In this document: piece by piece, positions 25,491 to 36,093 of the stretch
Position numbering within the stretch: position 1 is the first letter of the stretch
Layout of the letters: every line of letters begins with the position of its first letter
Assembly (NCBI RefSeq): GCF_002305875.1
Contig: NZ_CP022098.1
Span: forward strand, 8,494,001 to 8,558,000
Direction: 5' to 3'
Length of the DNA stretch: 64,000 nt
Source of the DNA: Cystobacter fuscus
GTDB lineage: Bacteria; Myxococcota; Myxococcia; Myxococcales; Myxococcaceae
Program-made: the position numbers and the translations under genes
Notes under the pieces: model-generated
Told to the model about the DNA's origin: nothing
Seen by the model: the letters and a program-made list of their open reading frames with translations, nothing else
The model's database searches: none

Positions 25491-26767
25491 GACAGTCCCT
25501 CCTGCAGGTCGCGGTAGCCGCGGTAGAGCCGCTCGGACATCTCGCCGGGCAGCACGTTGCGCGCGGAGAAGAGCGCGTAGGACACGAAGGCGTCGAGCGC
25601 CTCAAGCGTCATGGCGCGCGCGAGCGCCTCGCCGCCACTGGAGACGTTCTGCCGGATGCGCTCCACGTCCAGCCGGCCATCCGGGCCGAGCGTCACCCCC
25701 TCGTAGGCCGCCTCCAGCCCGGGCTGGGGCGACTCGAGGAAGCCGCGCAGCAGGTCCGGGTTGGCGCCCGCGAGGCGGATGGCGGTGTGGATCTGCGCGA
25801 GCAGCGAGTTGAAGCGCTCCTCGGGACTCATGGGGGCCACCACGGGCGGGGGAATCGCCGCGAAGGTGCCCGAGGCCCGCCGCGGCACGGGCACCACGGG
25901 CGCCACGGCCGGCACGGTCGTCTTGAGCTGGATGACGAGCGCGCCATCGCGCATGCGCTCCTCCACCCAGGTGAGGAAGGAAAAGAGACTGCCCTCCCAG
26001 AAGGAGCGCAGCGCGCCCAGCGAGGTGCCAGGGGCCGCCTGGGCGAAGAGGGACTCCTCGCCGGGAGGAGGCGCCTCGGCGCCGGTGGTGACCAGCAGAT
26101 CATCCGGGAAGCGCCGGCGCAGCCGCGCCACCGCCTCGCCCCGCTTGAGGCCCTGGATGACCAGATCCCTCGTGCGCTCCTGGAGCTTCACCTGATCTCC
26201 CGGAGGCTGGCGCCCCTCGAGGAAGAGGAAGCTGCCCTCGGCCATCTCGAAGAGGTTGAGCATCACCTCGCGCACCAGGTACGTCATGGCGCTGTAGAGG
26301 TTGGCCTCGGACAGGAAGCCCTCGCGGGTGAGCACCGCGCCGATGCGCAGCGAGGGCGTCACCTTGCCGAGCGCGAGGTGGAGCTGCTCGGGCGTGACGA
26401 GCCCCAGCTGCACCACCACGGAGCCGAGCCGCTCATGGTGCACGCTGGAGACGGCGAAGGTGGGCTGACCATCCCGGAAGGTGACGGTGCGCTGCACCGG
26501 GCCGTTCTGGAGGGTGAGCTGGCCGCTGCGGATGCCGGAGACGACGTGGCCGAGCACCTCCTCCACGGACAGCGAGCTGAGGCTGCCGGCGAAGAAACCG
26601 CCCAGGGCGGCGGGCTCGCGCAACAGCACCACCCCCTCGGACGAGTGGAAATGCGCCACGAGGGGTTGGCCCGGAGCGAGGCTGGCGGCGAGGGGGCGCT
26701 CCAACTCGAGCACCGCCGGCTCACCGCCCTGCCCTGGACGAAGCGAGGCCTTGGGACGAGCCGCCAC
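25487..26767 (-). CDS. DUF4388 domain protein
   Basis: 426 residues from GTG 26767 (GGGAG upstream). The region around 70-210 ([68 protein letters not shown]) is a DUF4388/PATAN-type domain, common in deltaproteobacteria and thought to sense or relay signals without catalysis. The C-terminal part is helical, with a proline-rich linker near residue 300. It lies 9 bp after the thioredoxin-like gene and overlaps pyrF. No partner is evident. Confidence 0.75.
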   Translation of the reverse strand: MAARPKASLRPGQGGEPAVLELERPLAASLAPGQPLVAHFHSSEGVVLLREPAALGGFFAGSLSSLSVEEVLGHVVSGIRSGQLTLQNGPVQRTVTFRDGQPTFAVSSVHHERLGSVVVQLGLVTPEQLHLALGKVTPSLRIGAVLTREGFLSEANLYSAMTYLVREVMLNLFEMAEGSFLFLEGRQPPGDQVKLQERTRDLVIQGLKRGEAVARLRRRFPDDLLVTTGAEAPPPGEESLFAQAAPGTSLGALRSFWEGSLFSFLTWVEERMRDGALVIQLKTTVPAVAPVVPVPRRASGTFAAIPPPVVAPMSPEERFNSLLAQIHTAIRLAGANPDLLRGFLESPQPGLEAAYEGVTLGPDGRLDVERIRQNVSSGGEALARAMTLEALDAFVSYALFSARNVLPGEMSERLYRGYRDLQEGLS

Positions 26768-26776
26768 GCGGACTCC

Positions 26777-27859
26777 CTACTGCTTGGCCTTCAGCTCGTT
26801 GTCGATGATGCTCTTGAACTCGTCGATCGGCTGGGCGCCGGACAGCAGGATGCCATTGATGAAGAACGCCGGGGTGCCCGTGACGCCCACCTTCGAGCCG
26901 GCCTCCTGATCGGCCTTCACCACGGTGGCCTTCTCACCCGAGTCCAGGCACTTGTCGAACTTCGCCGTGTCCAGGCCCACCGTCTTGGCGTGCGCCTTGA
27001 GGTCCTCCACCTTGAGGGCGCTCTGATTGGCGAACAGGGTGTCGTGGTACTCCCAGAACTTGTTCTGATCCTGGGCGCACAGCGAGGCCTCGGCGGCCTT
27101 GGGGGCCTCCTTGTGGAAGTCCAGGGGGAACTGGCGGAACACCAGCTTCACCTTGTCCGGGTAGGCCGCGAGCACTTCCTCCACCGTCTTCACGGCGCGG
27201 CTGCAGAAGGGGCACTGGAAGTCGCTGAACTCCACGATGGTGATGGGCGCGTTGTCCGGGCCGCGCGAGGGGCCGGTGGCGGCCACTTCCTTGCGCTCGA
27301 CGGGCGGGCGCGGGGGCTCGGGCAGGGTGATCTGCACGTTGGCGTTCTTCTTGAGCTCGGCGAAGTACTCGCGCGCGCGCTCCTGCTTCTTCGAGCCGGT
27401 GAGGAAGTCGACGATCTGCGGCTTGACCTGCTCATAGGTGGTGCCCGGGGGCAGCCGCTCCTTGGCCTCGTCGTACAGCTTCTGGATCTCCGCCTCGGGC
27501 GGCTGGGGAATCTTGTCGTCCACCTCGGCCTTGACCAGCTGCTCCTCGGTGAGGTTGCGCTTGGTGGCCTCGGCCTTCACGAGCTTCTCCACCACGAAGC
27601 CATCCAGACCCTGCTTGCGCGTCTGGTACTTCTGCTTCTCCAGGTTGGCCAGCGGCTCCTTGATGCGATCGTTGAGCTCACCGAAGGTGATCTTCTGACC
27701 GTCACCGAAGGTGGCCACGACGGTGTCGGGAGGCAGCTCCGTGGAGGAGGCGGTGGTGGGAGTGCCGGCGGTCGCCGGGGCCTTCTCCTTGTTGCAGCCG
27801 GAGAACAGGGAGGCCGCCAGCAGACCGGCCAGGAGGGTGGAAGTCGAGCGCATGAGCAT
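26777..27859 (-). CDS. lipoprotein with SurA-like N-terminus and DsbA-type thioredoxin domain
   Basis: 360 residues. The signal ends LFSG-C. Residues of about 40-160 (TFGELNDRIKEPLANLEKQK, DGFVVEKLVKAEATKRNL) resemble the helical chaperone part of SurA/peptidyl-prolyl isomerases. From about 190 a DsbA-like Thioredoxin_4 domain follows with redox site C-P-F-C, YPDKVKLVFRQFPLDFH, and the cis-Pro loop GVTGTPAFFINGI. Probably a periplasmic disulfide oxidase or isomerase. The ATG at 27859 is preferred over 27853 for spacing from AGGA. It lies 50 bp after lpxC. Confidence 0.85.
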   Translation of the reverse strand: MLMRSTSTLLAGLLAASLFSGCNKEKAPATAGTPTTASSTELPPDTVVATFGDGQKITFGELNDRIKEPLANLEKQKYQTRKQGLDGFVVEKLVKAEATKRNLTEEQLVKAEVDDKIPQPPEAEIQKLYDEAKERLPPGTTYEQVKPQIVDFLTGSKKQERAREYFAELKKNANVQITLPEPPRPPVERKEVAATGPSRGPDNAPITIVEFSDFQCPFCSRAVKTVEEVLAAYPDKVKLVFRQFPLDFHKEAPKAAEASLCAQDQNKFWEYHDTLFANQSALKVEDLKAHAKTVGLDTAKFDKCLDSGEKATVVKADQEAGSKVGVTGTPAFFINGILLSGAQPIDEFKSIIDNELKAKQ

Positions 27860-27909
27860 ATGGGTTGGGGTCCTTAGTCGAGAAAACCCCGAAGCCGCAA
27901 AGAAATTTC

Positions 27910-28839
27910 TCACGCCACCAGGGGCTCGAGCCCGAGTTCCGGCAGACGCAGCTCGGGCAGCTCCAGGTGCTTGCGCGCCGGAACGATCTCGTAGGAGCTG
28001 GGGTCGGCGAGCACCGCCTTGACCAGCTTCTGGTTGAGCGCGTGGCCCGTCTTGAAGGCCTTGAGGTGGCCCATCACGGGGTGGCCAAAGAGGGAGATGT
28101 CTCCGATGGCGTCCAGGATCTTGTGACGCACGAACTCATCCGCGAAGCGCAGGCCATCCGGGTTGAGGATGGAGAACTCGTCCACCACGATGGCGTTGTC
28201 CAGCGAGCCGCCGCGCGCCAGGCCCATCTTCTGCAGCATCTCCACGTCCCGGCGGAAGCAGAAGGTGCGCGCGCGGGAGATCTCCCGGGCGAAGCACCGA
28301 TCGGAGAACTCCAGCTCGAAGGACTGCTCGGTGATGAGCGGGTGCTTGAAGTCCACGGTGCACGAGATGCGGAAGCCCTTGGCGGGCGACAGGCTCGCCT
28401 CCTTGTCCCCGTCCGTCACCGTCACCGTCTTCTTGATGACCAGCAGGCGGCGCGGCTCCTCCTGCTCGCGCACCCCCGCCTCGGAGATGAGGGAGGAGAA
28501 GGGCGCGGCGCTCCCATCCATGATGGGCACCTCGGGGCCATCCAGCTCCACGCGCACGTTGTCCAGCCCCATGCCAGCCAGCGCCGACATCAGGTGCTCC
28601 ACCGTGCTCACCTTGACGCCGTCCTTGCCCAGGGTGGTGGCCAGGGACGTGTCCACCACGTACTCCGTCAACGCGGGGATGGACACCGGGCGCAGCGTGT
28701 CCGTGCGCACGAAGACGATGCCGTGGTTCACCGGCGCGGGCAGCAGGGACAGGTTCACCGGGGCGCCGGAGTGGAGTCCCACCCCCTGGCAACGGACGGG
28801 CTGGAGGAGGGTGCGCTGGTTGAAGGAGGTGTAAGGCAT
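27910..28839 (-). CDS. lpxC: UDP-3-O-acyl-N-acetylglucosamine deacetylase
   Basis: 309 residues, usual length. The zinc and active-site motifs are VEHLMSALAGMG (first His), RHKILDAIGD (His and Asp) and GHALN near the end; RTFCFRRDVEML and NAIVVDEF are also conserved. LpxC performs the committed step of lipid A synthesis. ATG 28839 gives the standard N-terminus (YTSFNQRTL) but lacks a clear ribosome binding site. First gene of the cluster lpxC - thioredoxin-like - DUF4388 - pyrF. Confidence 0.95.
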   Translation of the reverse strand: MPYTSFNQRTLLQPVRCQGVGLHSGAPVNLSLLPAPVNHGIVFVRTDTLRPVSIPALTEYVVDTSLATTLGKDGVKVSTVEHLMSALAGMGLDNVRVELDGPEVPIMDGSAAPFSSLISEAGVREQEEPRRLLVIKKTVTVTDGDKEASLSPAKGFRISCTVDFKHPLITEQSFELEFSDRCFAREISRARTFCFRRDVEMLQKMGLARGGSLDNAIVVDEFSILNPDGLRFADEFVRHKILDAIGDISLFGHPVMGHLKAFKTGHALNQKLVKAVLADPSSYEIVPARKHLELPELRLPELGLEPLVA

Positions 28840-29316
28840 GTTCTTTTGTCGCCTCGCCGATGCGGATGCTTCTCTTCCCCACCCCGGATTCCACCTCCGG
28901 GCTCGGGCCTTCACTGTTCACTGCTCATCTGACGCGCCGCGTATCGATGCAAAACCCAAACCACGCCCCTCCTCAACCTGCGGGGGGAACCGTGGGGAGT
29001 CAACCCTTGCCCAAAGGCTTGAATTCATTGAGTTTTCGGGCGTCCCGCTGGAGCTCTCCCGTCCTCGGGAACTCCGACAGCCCCTCGACCCGCCGTGCAC
29101 CAGCCCCACCACCGTGACAAATGTGTCCGGACTTTTACTTGCCGACGCGCCGTCCTGGCGCGTCACGGACGCCCCGCAGATAGCGCAGACGGGGGGCCGG
29201 AATCAAACGGCGGCGGGCAAAAAGCATGAAGTCCAGCGCGGTTGCAATGCCGCGAACCGGACGAAACCCGCACCGGACGAAACCGTCCACACGAGGCCCG
29301 TCCGGGCCCCAGCGGC
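28840..29316. other. 477-bp intergenic region
   Basis: Between lpxC and the ruvB-linked gene, both on the minus strand. It must hold the lpxC promoter. I see no coding sequence, strong hairpin or clear promoter boxes; base composition is less GC-biased than coding DNA. Confidence 0.4.
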
Positions 29317-30804
29317 TCAGCTGCCTTCGGCGAGGAAGCGATCCCGCAGACGCTCCGCCTCTTCCCGGTCGAAGTTGAAGCCCCGGAGCTGGGCGCGGCG
29401 ACTGACGGCGGCGAAGGTGTTCTCCAGCACCTGGGAGAAGCCGCGCAGATCCTCGATGAGACGGGTGCGCACGGCGGGCCCCTCGGGAGGCCAGGGCAGC
29501 TCGGTGAGCAGCGCGGAGAACCGATCGAAGGCCTCGTAGTCCACGTAGCGCAGCAACTGGTAGCTGCCGTCCTGGAAGTAACCGAGGAAGGCCACGATGC
29601 TGGAGATGACGGCCTCGGCCGACGGCACGTTGTCGTTGCGCAGGTGGCCTTCCGCCGTGCGGCAGAGCTGGGAGAAGACCCACAGGTCGCGGCGCAGCCG
29701 CTCGGCGCTCTCGGTGGCGGAGACGAGCTGCTCGAAGGGGGCCTCGCCGGAGGCGGAGCCGGGAGAGAGCGCCTCGGTGAGCGCCACCACCTGGGCCTGG
29801 AAGAGCTGGGTGAAGGCGTAGGAGGCGCGCGCGGCGGCGGCCCGATCCCTGTCCAGCTCCACGAGGATGTCGCGGGCGATGCGCTCCGTCTCGCGGGCGA
29901 TGTCACGCGCGGCGCGCAGGCACGCGGCCTGGAGCGGCTTGGGACCCGCCCGGGGGGCGATCTCGTTCTTCAGGTAGCCCACGAGGCTGAGCGCCTCGCT
30001 GCGCACCAGGGCGAGCAGCACGCGCACGCGCCGGGGAATGGGCCCCTGGGCGTCCTGGCTCACGTAGGCCAGGCAGTGCAACAGCCGGAACAGGCCCAGG
30101 TAGACGGTGGTGAAGAGGGGCCGGGTCTCCGCGGGCACCGTGGCGAGCAGCGCGAGCAGGCGCGCCGAGCGCAGCCGATCGTACTCGAGGCGGAACTCGG
30201 TGAGGCGGCAGGGCCGGAAGTAGCGGTTGAGGACGATCTCGCGCAGGACGAGGTTGCCCACGTCGGTGAAGAGGCTCAGGCCGCACACCGGCAGTTGCAG
30301 CAGGTGATCGATGAGGTTGCGCAGCGACTCGAAGGACTGGCGCAGGACGAAGAGGCTCTCCTGGGGCGTCTCCTGCTTGCGCTCGCCCTCGATGCGCGAG
30401 CGCAGGCCCCGGTCATCGGCGAGCTGCGTCTCCACGTAGCGGCGGAATTGCAGCTTCTGGTCCGAGTCCGGATCCAACAGGTGCCGGGCGAGGCGGATGG
30501 CCTGGCTGAGCGTGGCGCGGATGTCCTTGAGCTCCTCGCGGAAGTCGCGCGTGACGAGCGGCTGCTCCTGGGCATCGGTGACGCCGTTGTCCTCCTGGTG
30601 GACATAGCGCTCCAGGCCGCGCAGGAGCATCTCGAACTCGAAGAGCAGCTCCTCGCGTGCCTCCACGGGCAGGGCGCGCAACCAGCGCTCGCGCTCGGCG
30701 AGGTAGCCGGCCTGGCTGCCCTGGGAGAAGCGCACGAAGTCCTCATAGAAGTCGCGGGGGACGCGCGAGGCACGAGGCGGATGGACGACGGGCGCGGTGC
30801 TCAC
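29317..30804 (-). CDS. conserved helical protein of unknown function coupled to ruvB
   Basis: 495 residues, almost entirely helical by composition ([59 protein letters not shown]). No signal peptide or membrane segment. The GTG at 30804 overlaps the ruvB stop (GTGA), so translation is coupled; an in-frame TTG lies one codon upstream. I do not recognise a named domain. Coupling suggests a conserved but not necessarily functional link to Holliday junction processing. Confidence 0.75.
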   Translation of the reverse strand: MSTAPVVHPPRASRVPRDFYEDFVRFSQGSQAGYLAERERWLRALPVEAREELLFEFEMLLRGLERYVHQEDNGVTDAQEQPLVTRDFREELKDIRATLSQAIRLARHLLDPDSDQKLQFRRYVETQLADDRGLRSRIEGERKQETPQESLFVLRQSFESLRNLIDHLLQLPVCGLSLFTDVGNLVLREIVLNRYFRPCRLTEFRLEYDRLRSARLLALLATVPAETRPLFTTVYLGLFRLLHCLAYVSQDAQGPIPRRVRVLLALVRSEALSLVGYLKNEIAPRAGPKPLQAACLRAARDIARETERIARDILVELDRDRAAAARASYAFTQLFQAQVVALTEALSPGSASGEAPFEQLVSATESAERLRRDLWVFSQLCRTAEGHLRNDNVPSAEAVISSIVAFLGYFQDGSYQLLRYVDYEAFDRFSALLTELPWPPEGPAVRTRLIEDLRGFSQVLENTFAAVSRRAQLRGFNFDREEAERLRDRFLAEGS

Positions 30805-31832
30805 CAAAGGGTCCCCTGCGCCGACTCGGGCGCCTTCTTGTTGAAGTACGTGTAGGCGCGGTGCGTGGCCGTGCGGCCCCGCGGCGTGCGCTGCAGGAAG
30901 CCCTCCTGCAAGAGGTACGGCTCGTACACATCCTCGATGGTATCGCGCTGCTCGCCCACGCTCGCGGCGATCGTCTCCACGCCCACCGGTCCGCCCCCGA
31001 ACTTCTCGAGGATGGCCAGGAGGATCTTCCGATCCATGGCGTCCAGGCCCGAGGCGTCCACGCCCAGCCGGGTGAGCGCCTGGGCGGCGAGCTCGCGGGT
31101 GATGGTGCCATCACCCTCCACCTGGGCGAAGTCGCGCAGGCGGCGCAAGAGCCGGTTGGCGATGCGGGGCGTGCCCCGGGCGCGGGTGGAGATCTCCCGG
31201 GCGCCTTCGCGCTCCAGCTTCACGCCCAGGATGCGCGCGGAGCGGTTGAGGATCATCTCCAGGTGCTTGGGCTCGTAGTACTCGAGCCGCTCCTGGATCT
31301 GGAAGCGGTCGCGCAAGGGCGAGGTGAGCAGGCCCGTGCGCGTGGTGGCGCCGATGAGGGTGAAGGGCGGCAGGTCGATCTTCATCGCGCGCGCGGCGGG
31401 GCCGGTGTCGATGGTGATGTCCAGCCGGAAGTCCTCCATCGCCGGATAGAGGTACTCCTCGATGGCGGCGTTGAGGCGGTGCACCTCGTCGATGAAGAGG
31501 ATGTCGCGCTCGTTGAGGTTGGTGAGCAGGCCAGCCAGGTCCCCCTTGCGCTCGAGCGCCGGGCCACTGGTGACGTGGATGCCCACGCCCAGCTCCGTGG
31601 CCATGAGGTAGGCGAGTGACGTCTTGCCCAGGCCGGGAGGCCCGGAGAAGAGACAGTGATCCAGCGCTTCCCCGCGGCTGCGCGCCGCCTGCACGTACAC
31701 CCGGAGCTTGTCGACGACGGCGCTCTGGCCCACGTACTCGTCGAAGGAGCGTGGACGCAGCGAGGCCTCGACCCGCACTTCGTCGTTGAGCGCCTCACCC
31801 GAGAGCGCGTCTTCCGATTTCCGCTTCGCCAT
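30801..31832 (-). CDS. ruvB: Holliday junction branch migration ATPase RuvB
   Basis: 343 residues from ATG 31832 (GAGG upstream); this matches family length, and in-frame codons upstream do not look coding. Walker A is GPPGLGKTS, Walker B is LFIDEVH, sensor 1 is GATTRTG, and the arginine finger region is LRDRF; the C-terminal winged helix includes RTPRGR. The hexamer drives branch migration with RuvA. Unlike many genomes, ruvB is not next to ruvCA, which lies 2-3 kb away. Confidence 0.96.
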   Translation of the reverse strand: MAKRKSEDALSGEALNDEVRVEASLRPRSFDEYVGQSAVVDKLRVYVQAARSRGEALDHCLFSGPPGLGKTSLAYLMATELGVGIHVTSGPALERKGDLAGLLTNLNERDILFIDEVHRLNAAIEEYLYPAMEDFRLDITIDTGPAARAMKIDLPPFTLIGATTRTGLLTSPLRDRFQIQERLEYYEPKHLEMILNRSARILGVKLEREGAREISTRARGTPRIANRLLRRLRDFAQVEGDGTITRELAAQALTRLGVDASGLDAMDRKILLAILEKFGGGPVGVETIAASVGEQRDTIEDVYEPYLLQEGFLQRTPRGRTATHRAYTYFNKKAPESAQGTLW

Positions 31833-32045
31833 GCCAGTCCTCTGCCCCCACCCTACCAGAATGGCCCTCGGGTGGAGGGCTCTCGACATGATGCGCTCCG
31901 ATGCTCGCCGGCCGCCGGGCCGCCTGCCCGCAGGCCCCGTCTACCAGTGAACCCGAGGCCCCCTCGCCGCGCCCGGGAGCATCCAGCCGCCCCTCGAAAC
32001 GTGCGACACATTCCCCCTGGATCGTGCGTTTTCCCGGTGAACCCC

Positions 32046-33107
32046 ATGACTCCTTCCTTCCGCCCCCTGCCCTTCCTCTCCGAAGCCCGCGCCGAGCCCC
32101 TCGCCAGCTCCCGGCTGCAGAAGCTGCGCCGGGCAGCCTGGCAGGCGCGCGAGGCCTTCGCGGCGGACGGTCCGGTCCAGGCGCTCGCCACCTGCGATCT
32201 CATCACCTTCCCCTATCCGGCCCTGTTCGCCTTCAGCGGCGCGGCGCTCTCCCCGGCCCCCTATGTGATGATCATGAACCGCATGCAGGTGGTGCAGTAC
32301 GAGGAGGAGGGAACCTCGCGCGTGCTGCTCTTCAACCCGAGCGATTATGAGCGCGGACATGAGGCGCCCTTCTACAAGTCGCTGCGCGGCAAGTACGGCG
32401 CCTTCCTCGCGGACAAGGTGATGACGCGCAAGCACGGCACCGTGCAGGGGCACCTCGAGGCGCTGGGCCTCGGGCCCGGGGACGTGGACTACATCGCCTT
32501 CGATCACCTGCATGTGCAGGACGTGCGGCGCTGGCTCGGGGGCGACGGTCAGCCCGCGTACTTCCCCCGGGCGAAGCTGTTGGTGCAGCGGACCGAGTGG
32601 GCGTCGGTGAAGAACCTGCATCCGCTGGAGCGCGTCTGGTACGTGCCGGGGGGAACCGACGGAGTGCCCGGGGAGCGCGTGGTGCTGCTGGACGGGGACA
32701 CGTGGCTCGGCCGGGGCGTGGCGCTCCTGTCGACGCCCGGGCACACGCTGGGGAACATGTCGCTCGCGGTGGCCACGGATCAGGAGATCTTCGTGGTGAG
32801 CGAGAACGGCATCGCCACCGAGAGTTACACCCCGTTGCAATCGGGCATCCCCGGCGTGCGCGCCTTCGCCGAGCAGATGGGCTGGGAAGTCGTCCTCAAC
32901 GGCAACACCCGCGAGAGCTCGCTGGAGCAGTACTCGTCGATGATCGTGGAGAAGGTGTTCGCGGGGCCCTCGCGGGTGGATGGATGCTTCGTGAACTTCC
33001 ACCCCTCCTCGCTGCTGACGGGAGCGAAGGTGGCACCCGGATTCACGCCCACCCTCACCCTGCCCGCGCCGGCGCACGGCCGCATCCGCCTGGCCTCCGC
33101 CGCCTGA
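32046..33107 (+). CDS. metallo-beta-lactamase-fold hydrolase with altered metal motif
   Basis: 353 residues. MBL landmarks are FDHLHVQDV at the HxHxDH position, STPGHTLGN (third His) and the SENG loop, followed by VNFHPSS. The usual D-H pair of HxHxDH reads Q-D here, so the two-metal site is changed. No signal peptide. ATG 32046 is preferred because the sequence upstream in frame is non-coding in character. Substrate unknown. Divergent from ruvB. Confidence 0.75.
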   Translation: MTPSFRPLPFLSEARAEPLASSRLQKLRRAAWQAREAFAADGPVQALATCDLITFPYPALFAFSGAALSPAPYVMIMNRMQVVQYEEEGTSRVLLFNPSDYERGHEAPFYKSLRGKYGAFLADKVMTRKHGTVQGHLEALGLGPGDVDYIAFDHLHVQDVRRWLGGDGQPAYFPRAKLLVQRTEWASVKNLHPLERVWYVPGGTDGVPGERVVLLDGDTWLGRGVALLSTPGHTLGNMSLAVATDQEIFVVSENGIATESYTPLQSGIPGVRAFAEQMGWEVVLNGNTRESSLEQYSSMIVEKVFAGPSRVDGCFVNFHPSSLLTGAKVAPGFTPTLTLPAPAHGRIRLASAA

Positions 33108-33256
33108 GCACACCGGGGGCGCGGCTCCTCGGGCGCCTGGGAATTCGGGGTTCGCCCCGGGGACGGCCGGACGCGCCAAGGTGGCCCGGCGGTGGACCCT
33201 CCTGGCGAACTCCGCCCAAAAGCGGGCTCGTGTGTCTCCCGGTTCCCTGTGGTTAG

Positions 33257-33916
33257 ATGCCCCCAGGCATGACGACCGGTTCCCCAGAAGGCCCCCCGCC
33301 GCAGTGGAAGGACATCCACCAATCGATCCTCTCCACCCTCGATGCGCTGAACGCCTCCACGAGTTGGATCGCCACCGCGGCGACCGTGGGCATCGAGCCC
33401 GTCTTCGAGCGCGTGCTCCAGCAGGTGTGTGGACCCGCGGAAGTCTCGCCCCAGGCCTATATCGAGCACATCACCCGGGACACCGGGATGCGGCGCGAGG
33501 TGCAGCAGCGCCTGTCGCGCCTCATGGAGAATCCGAAGCTCGTCACCATGCGCCGCGAGGCCCAGCGCCGCGAGGCCGAGCACCAGCTGCACGTGCTGCA
33601 CTACGTCCTGTCGGGCAAGCAGCCCCCGGAGTGGGTGTGGGCCACCATCGACGAGGACCAGCGAGAGCAGTTGCGCGAGGCGGCCGAGTCCGGCGAGGAG
33701 CGGGATGATCAGCTCCTGCCGCGCGTGCAGCGGGCCATCCACAAGCTCGAGGTGACCCCGGGCATCTACGGCCTGTGCGAGGACTGCTACGCCATCATCC
33801 TGCTCGAGCGGCTCCAGCTGGTGCCCTGGGCGGAGTGCTGCGCCGCCTGCCAGCGCAAGCGCGAGGGCGTTCCGGACCAAGCGCCGGAGCCCGAGGTGCG
33901 CGTCACCTACTTCTGA
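33257..33916 (+). CDS. TraR/DksA-type zinc finger protein
   Basis: Up to 219 residues. The C-terminal zinc finger is YGLCEDCYAIILLERLQLVP then CCAACQ, the C4 pattern of TraR/DksA proteins. The N-terminal 150 residues are a helical region without the DksA coiled-coil acids in a clear place. Starts at 33257 and 33269 are both possible, neither with a good ribosome binding site. Family members bind the RNA polymerase secondary channel; whether this one does is not shown. Confidence 0.65.
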   Translation: MPPGMTTGSPEGPPPQWKDIHQSILSTLDALNASTSWIATAATVGIEPVFERVLQQVCGPAEVSPQAYIEHITRDTGMRREVQQRLSRLMENPKLVTMRREAQRREAEHQLHVLHYVLSGKQPPEWVWATIDEDQREQLREAAESGEERDDQLLPRVQRAIHKLEVTPGIYGLCEDCYAIILLERLQLVPWAECCAACQRKREGVPDQAPEPEVRVTYF

Positions 33917-33952
33917 GCGGCCACGCGAGCGGCCTTCCGAGCGGCACCCGGC

Positions 33953-34564
33953 TCAAGGCGTCGCGCGCAGGACCTTGAGGGCCTCGCGGAAGAGAGCCTG
34001 GAAGGCGGCCTCCTCTCCCAACCGCTCGCTGGCGGACTGGGCGGCCTTCTCCGCCTGGGGCTGCTTGTAGCCGAGGTTGACGAGCGCCGAGATGAGGTCC
34101 GCCAGGTGCTTGGCCGCGGGGGCCTCCGGCTTGAGCTGCGTGGCCACCTGCTCCAGGTGCAGCGTCTTCACCTTGTCCTTGAGCTCCAGCACGAGCCGCT
34201 CGGCGGTCTTCTTCCCCACGCCGTGGATCTTCGTGAGGCGGGCCACCTCGCCCCGGCCGAGCGCCGCCACCAGCTCGTTCACCTCCATGCCGGAGAGCAC
34301 CGCCAGCGCCAGCCGCGGCCCCACGTGGCTCACCGAGTTGAGCAGGAGGAAGAGCTCCTCCTCGGGGCGCGAGAGGAAGCCGAACAGCTCGAAGGCGTCC
34401 TCGCGCACCACGGTGCGCACGCGCACCTGCACGGGCTCGCCCTCCGCGGGCAGCCGGCCCAGGGTGAGCGTGGAGAAGAAGACGCGGTAGCCCACGCCCC
34501 CCACGTCGATGATGGCCTCCTCGAGGCTCTTCTCCTGCACGGTGCCACGCAGTGCCGCGATCAT
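33953..34564 (-). CDS. ruvA: Holliday junction DNA helicase subunit RuvA
   Basis: 203 residues. The OB-fold start is MIAALRGTVQEK, followed by the helix-hairpin-helix pairs VSHVGPRLALAVLSG and IHGVGKKTAERLVLELKDK, and the C-terminal domain III (LADLISALVNLGYKQPQAEKA) that contacts RuvB. It forms tetramers on four-way junctions. The start overlaps the ruvC stop (ATGA). Confidence 0.96.
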   Translation of the reverse strand: MIAALRGTVQEKSLEEAIIDVGGVGYRVFFSTLTLGRLPAEGEPVQVRVRTVVREDAFELFGFLSRPEEELFLLLNSVSHVGPRLALAVLSGMEVNELVAALGRGEVARLTKIHGVGKKTAERLVLELKDKVKTLHLEQVATQLKPEAPAAKHLADLISALVNLGYKQPQAEKAAQSASERLGEEAAFQALFREALKVLRATP

Positions 34565-35133
34565 CGCGCCTCCGGACGCCGGTAGGACGGCGTGAGCTTG
34601 TCGGCCAGCTTCGCCTGGGTCGCGCGAGCACGCGTGCGGCCCCGGGTGCCCGCCACCGGAACACCCGTCCGGGCGTGGTTGAGGTGGCAGAGCGCCACCG
34701 CGAGCGCGTCGCTCGCGTCCGAGCGCTCCAGTTCCTCCAGGTCGAGGAAGGTGCACACCATGCGCTCCACCGCGTCCTTGTCCGCCGAGCCCCCGGCGCC
34801 CACCGAGCGCTTCACCTTGGCGGGCGCGTACTCGTGCACGCTCAGCCCCGCCTGGGCGGCGGCCAGCAGCGCCACGCCCCGGGCGTGCCCGAGGATGAGC
34901 GCGCTGCGCGCATTGCGGAAGGTGAACACGCCTTCCACCGCCACCGACGCGGGCCGGTAGAGCTTGAAGGACTCCAGGAGGGCCTCGTGCAGCGACTTGA
35001 GCCGCAGCTCGAGCGCGGCGTCGGGGTCCACCTTGATGACGCCGTGACCCACGTGGACCAGACGGCCGCGCCGATCCTCCACCACGCCATAGCCCATGAA
35101 GCGGCTGCCAGGATCGATGCCTAGGACACGCAC
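34561..35133 (-). CDS. ruvC: crossover junction endodeoxyribonuclease RuvC
   Basis: 190 residues from GTG 35133, with GGAGAGG just upstream. Catalytic acids are visible: Asp in GIDPGSRFMGYG, Glu in VAVEGVF, and the pair in DASDALAVALCH. AGGSADKDAVERMV is also typical. RuvC cuts Holliday junctions; the tail is Arg-rich. An in-frame TTG at 35151 would add six residues. Forms an operon with ruvA and probably yebC. Confidence 0.95.
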   Translation of the reverse strand: MRVLGIDPGSRFMGYGVVEDRRGRLVHVGHGVIKVDPDAALELRLKSLHEALLESFKLYRPASVAVEGVFTFRNARSALILGHARGVALLAAAQAGLSVHEYAPAKVKRSVGAGGSADKDAVERMVCTFLDLEELERSDASDALAVALCHLNHARTGVPVAGTRGRTRARATQAKLADKLTPSYRRPEAR

Positions 35134-35226
35134 GTGCCTCTCCGGAAACAACGGAACAGGGGTTCAGCCAGCCCTATAACGCGTTGGCCCGCTCCGTGTC
35201 GATGGACCCGTGCGCTCCCCGCCCCC

Positions 35227-35976
35227 TTACCCCGAGAGCGAGTCCATCAGCGCGTCATCCATCTCGAAGTTGGCGTAGACGTTCTGCACGTCGTCGTTGT
35301 CCTCGAGCAGCTCCATGAGCTTGAGCATCTTCCGGGCATTGTCGCCCTCGACGCGCACGGTGTTCTGCGGCAGGTACGTCCACTTCTGCTCGCCGAGCTT
35401 CAGGCCCGCTCCCTCCAACGCCGAGGCCACCGCGTGCAGGTCCGCCGGGGCGCATCTCACCTCGAAGCCGTCCTCGCCCAGGGGCAGCATGTCCTCGGCG
35501 CCCGCGTCGAGCGCCTTCTCCATCACCACGTCCTCGCTGGGACCGGGCTTCACGGTGACGACGCCCTTCTTGTGGAACATCCAGCTCACCGAGCCCTCCG
35601 CGCCCATGTTGCCGCCCTCCTTGCCCAGCATGGAGCGCACGTCGGCCGCCGAGCGGTTGCGGTTGTCGGTGAGGCACTCCACCAGCAGGGCCACGCCCCC
35701 GGGGCCATAGCCCTCGTAGACGATCTCCTCGTAGCTCTCCCCCTCCAACTCCCCCGTGCCCTTCTTGATGGCGCGCTGGATGTTGTCGTTGGGCATGTTC
35801 GCCTCGCGCGCGGCGGCGATGGCCACGCGCAGCCGGGCATTGCCCTCCGGATTGCCGCCGCCCAGCCGCGCGGCGACGGTCATCTCCTTGATGAGCTTGG
35901 AGTAGAGCTTGCCCTTGGTCTTGCCCATGATGGCGTTGGCCCGCTTGAGCTTCGACCATCGGTTGTGACCGGACAT
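35227..35976 (-). CDS. yebC: YebC/PmpR family protein
   Basis: 249 residues, standard length. Starts SGHNRWSKLKRANAIMGKTK, then ARLGGGNPEGNARLRVAIAA, ANMPNDNIQRAIKKGTGE, YEGYGPGGVALLVECLTDN, all family signatures. YebC proteins were annotated as transcription regulators; YebC-type factors are now known to help ribosomes through proline stretches. The gene sits 93 bp upstream of ruvC, the usual bacterial arrangement. Confidence 0.95.
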   Translation of the reverse strand: MSGHNRWSKLKRANAIMGKTKGKLYSKLIKEMTVAARLGGGNPEGNARLRVAIAAAREANMPNDNIQRAIKKGTGELEGESYEEIVYEGYGPGGVALLVECLTDNRNRSAADVRSMLGKEGGNMGAEGSVSWMFHKKGVVTVKPGPSEDVVMEKALDAGAEDMLPLGEDGFEVRCAPADLHAVASALEGAGLKLGEQKWTYLPQNTVRVEGDNARKMLKLMELLEDNDDVQNVYANFEMDDALMDSLSG

Positions 35977-36093
35977 GGGGATGACACTCCTGGAGGCGGA
36001 TGTGCCCCCGGCGAGGTGGAGACAGCGCCGCGCCTTGTCGCCCGGACGCGCGGCGGGAGTCAAACCCCTTGGGAGGGCGAGGGCCTCTCTCCT

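Noticed and set aside
30805-30807. TTG start for the ruvB-coupled gene
   Set aside because: The GTG at 30804 overlapping the ruvB stop is the simpler coupled start; one codon of difference cannot be settled.
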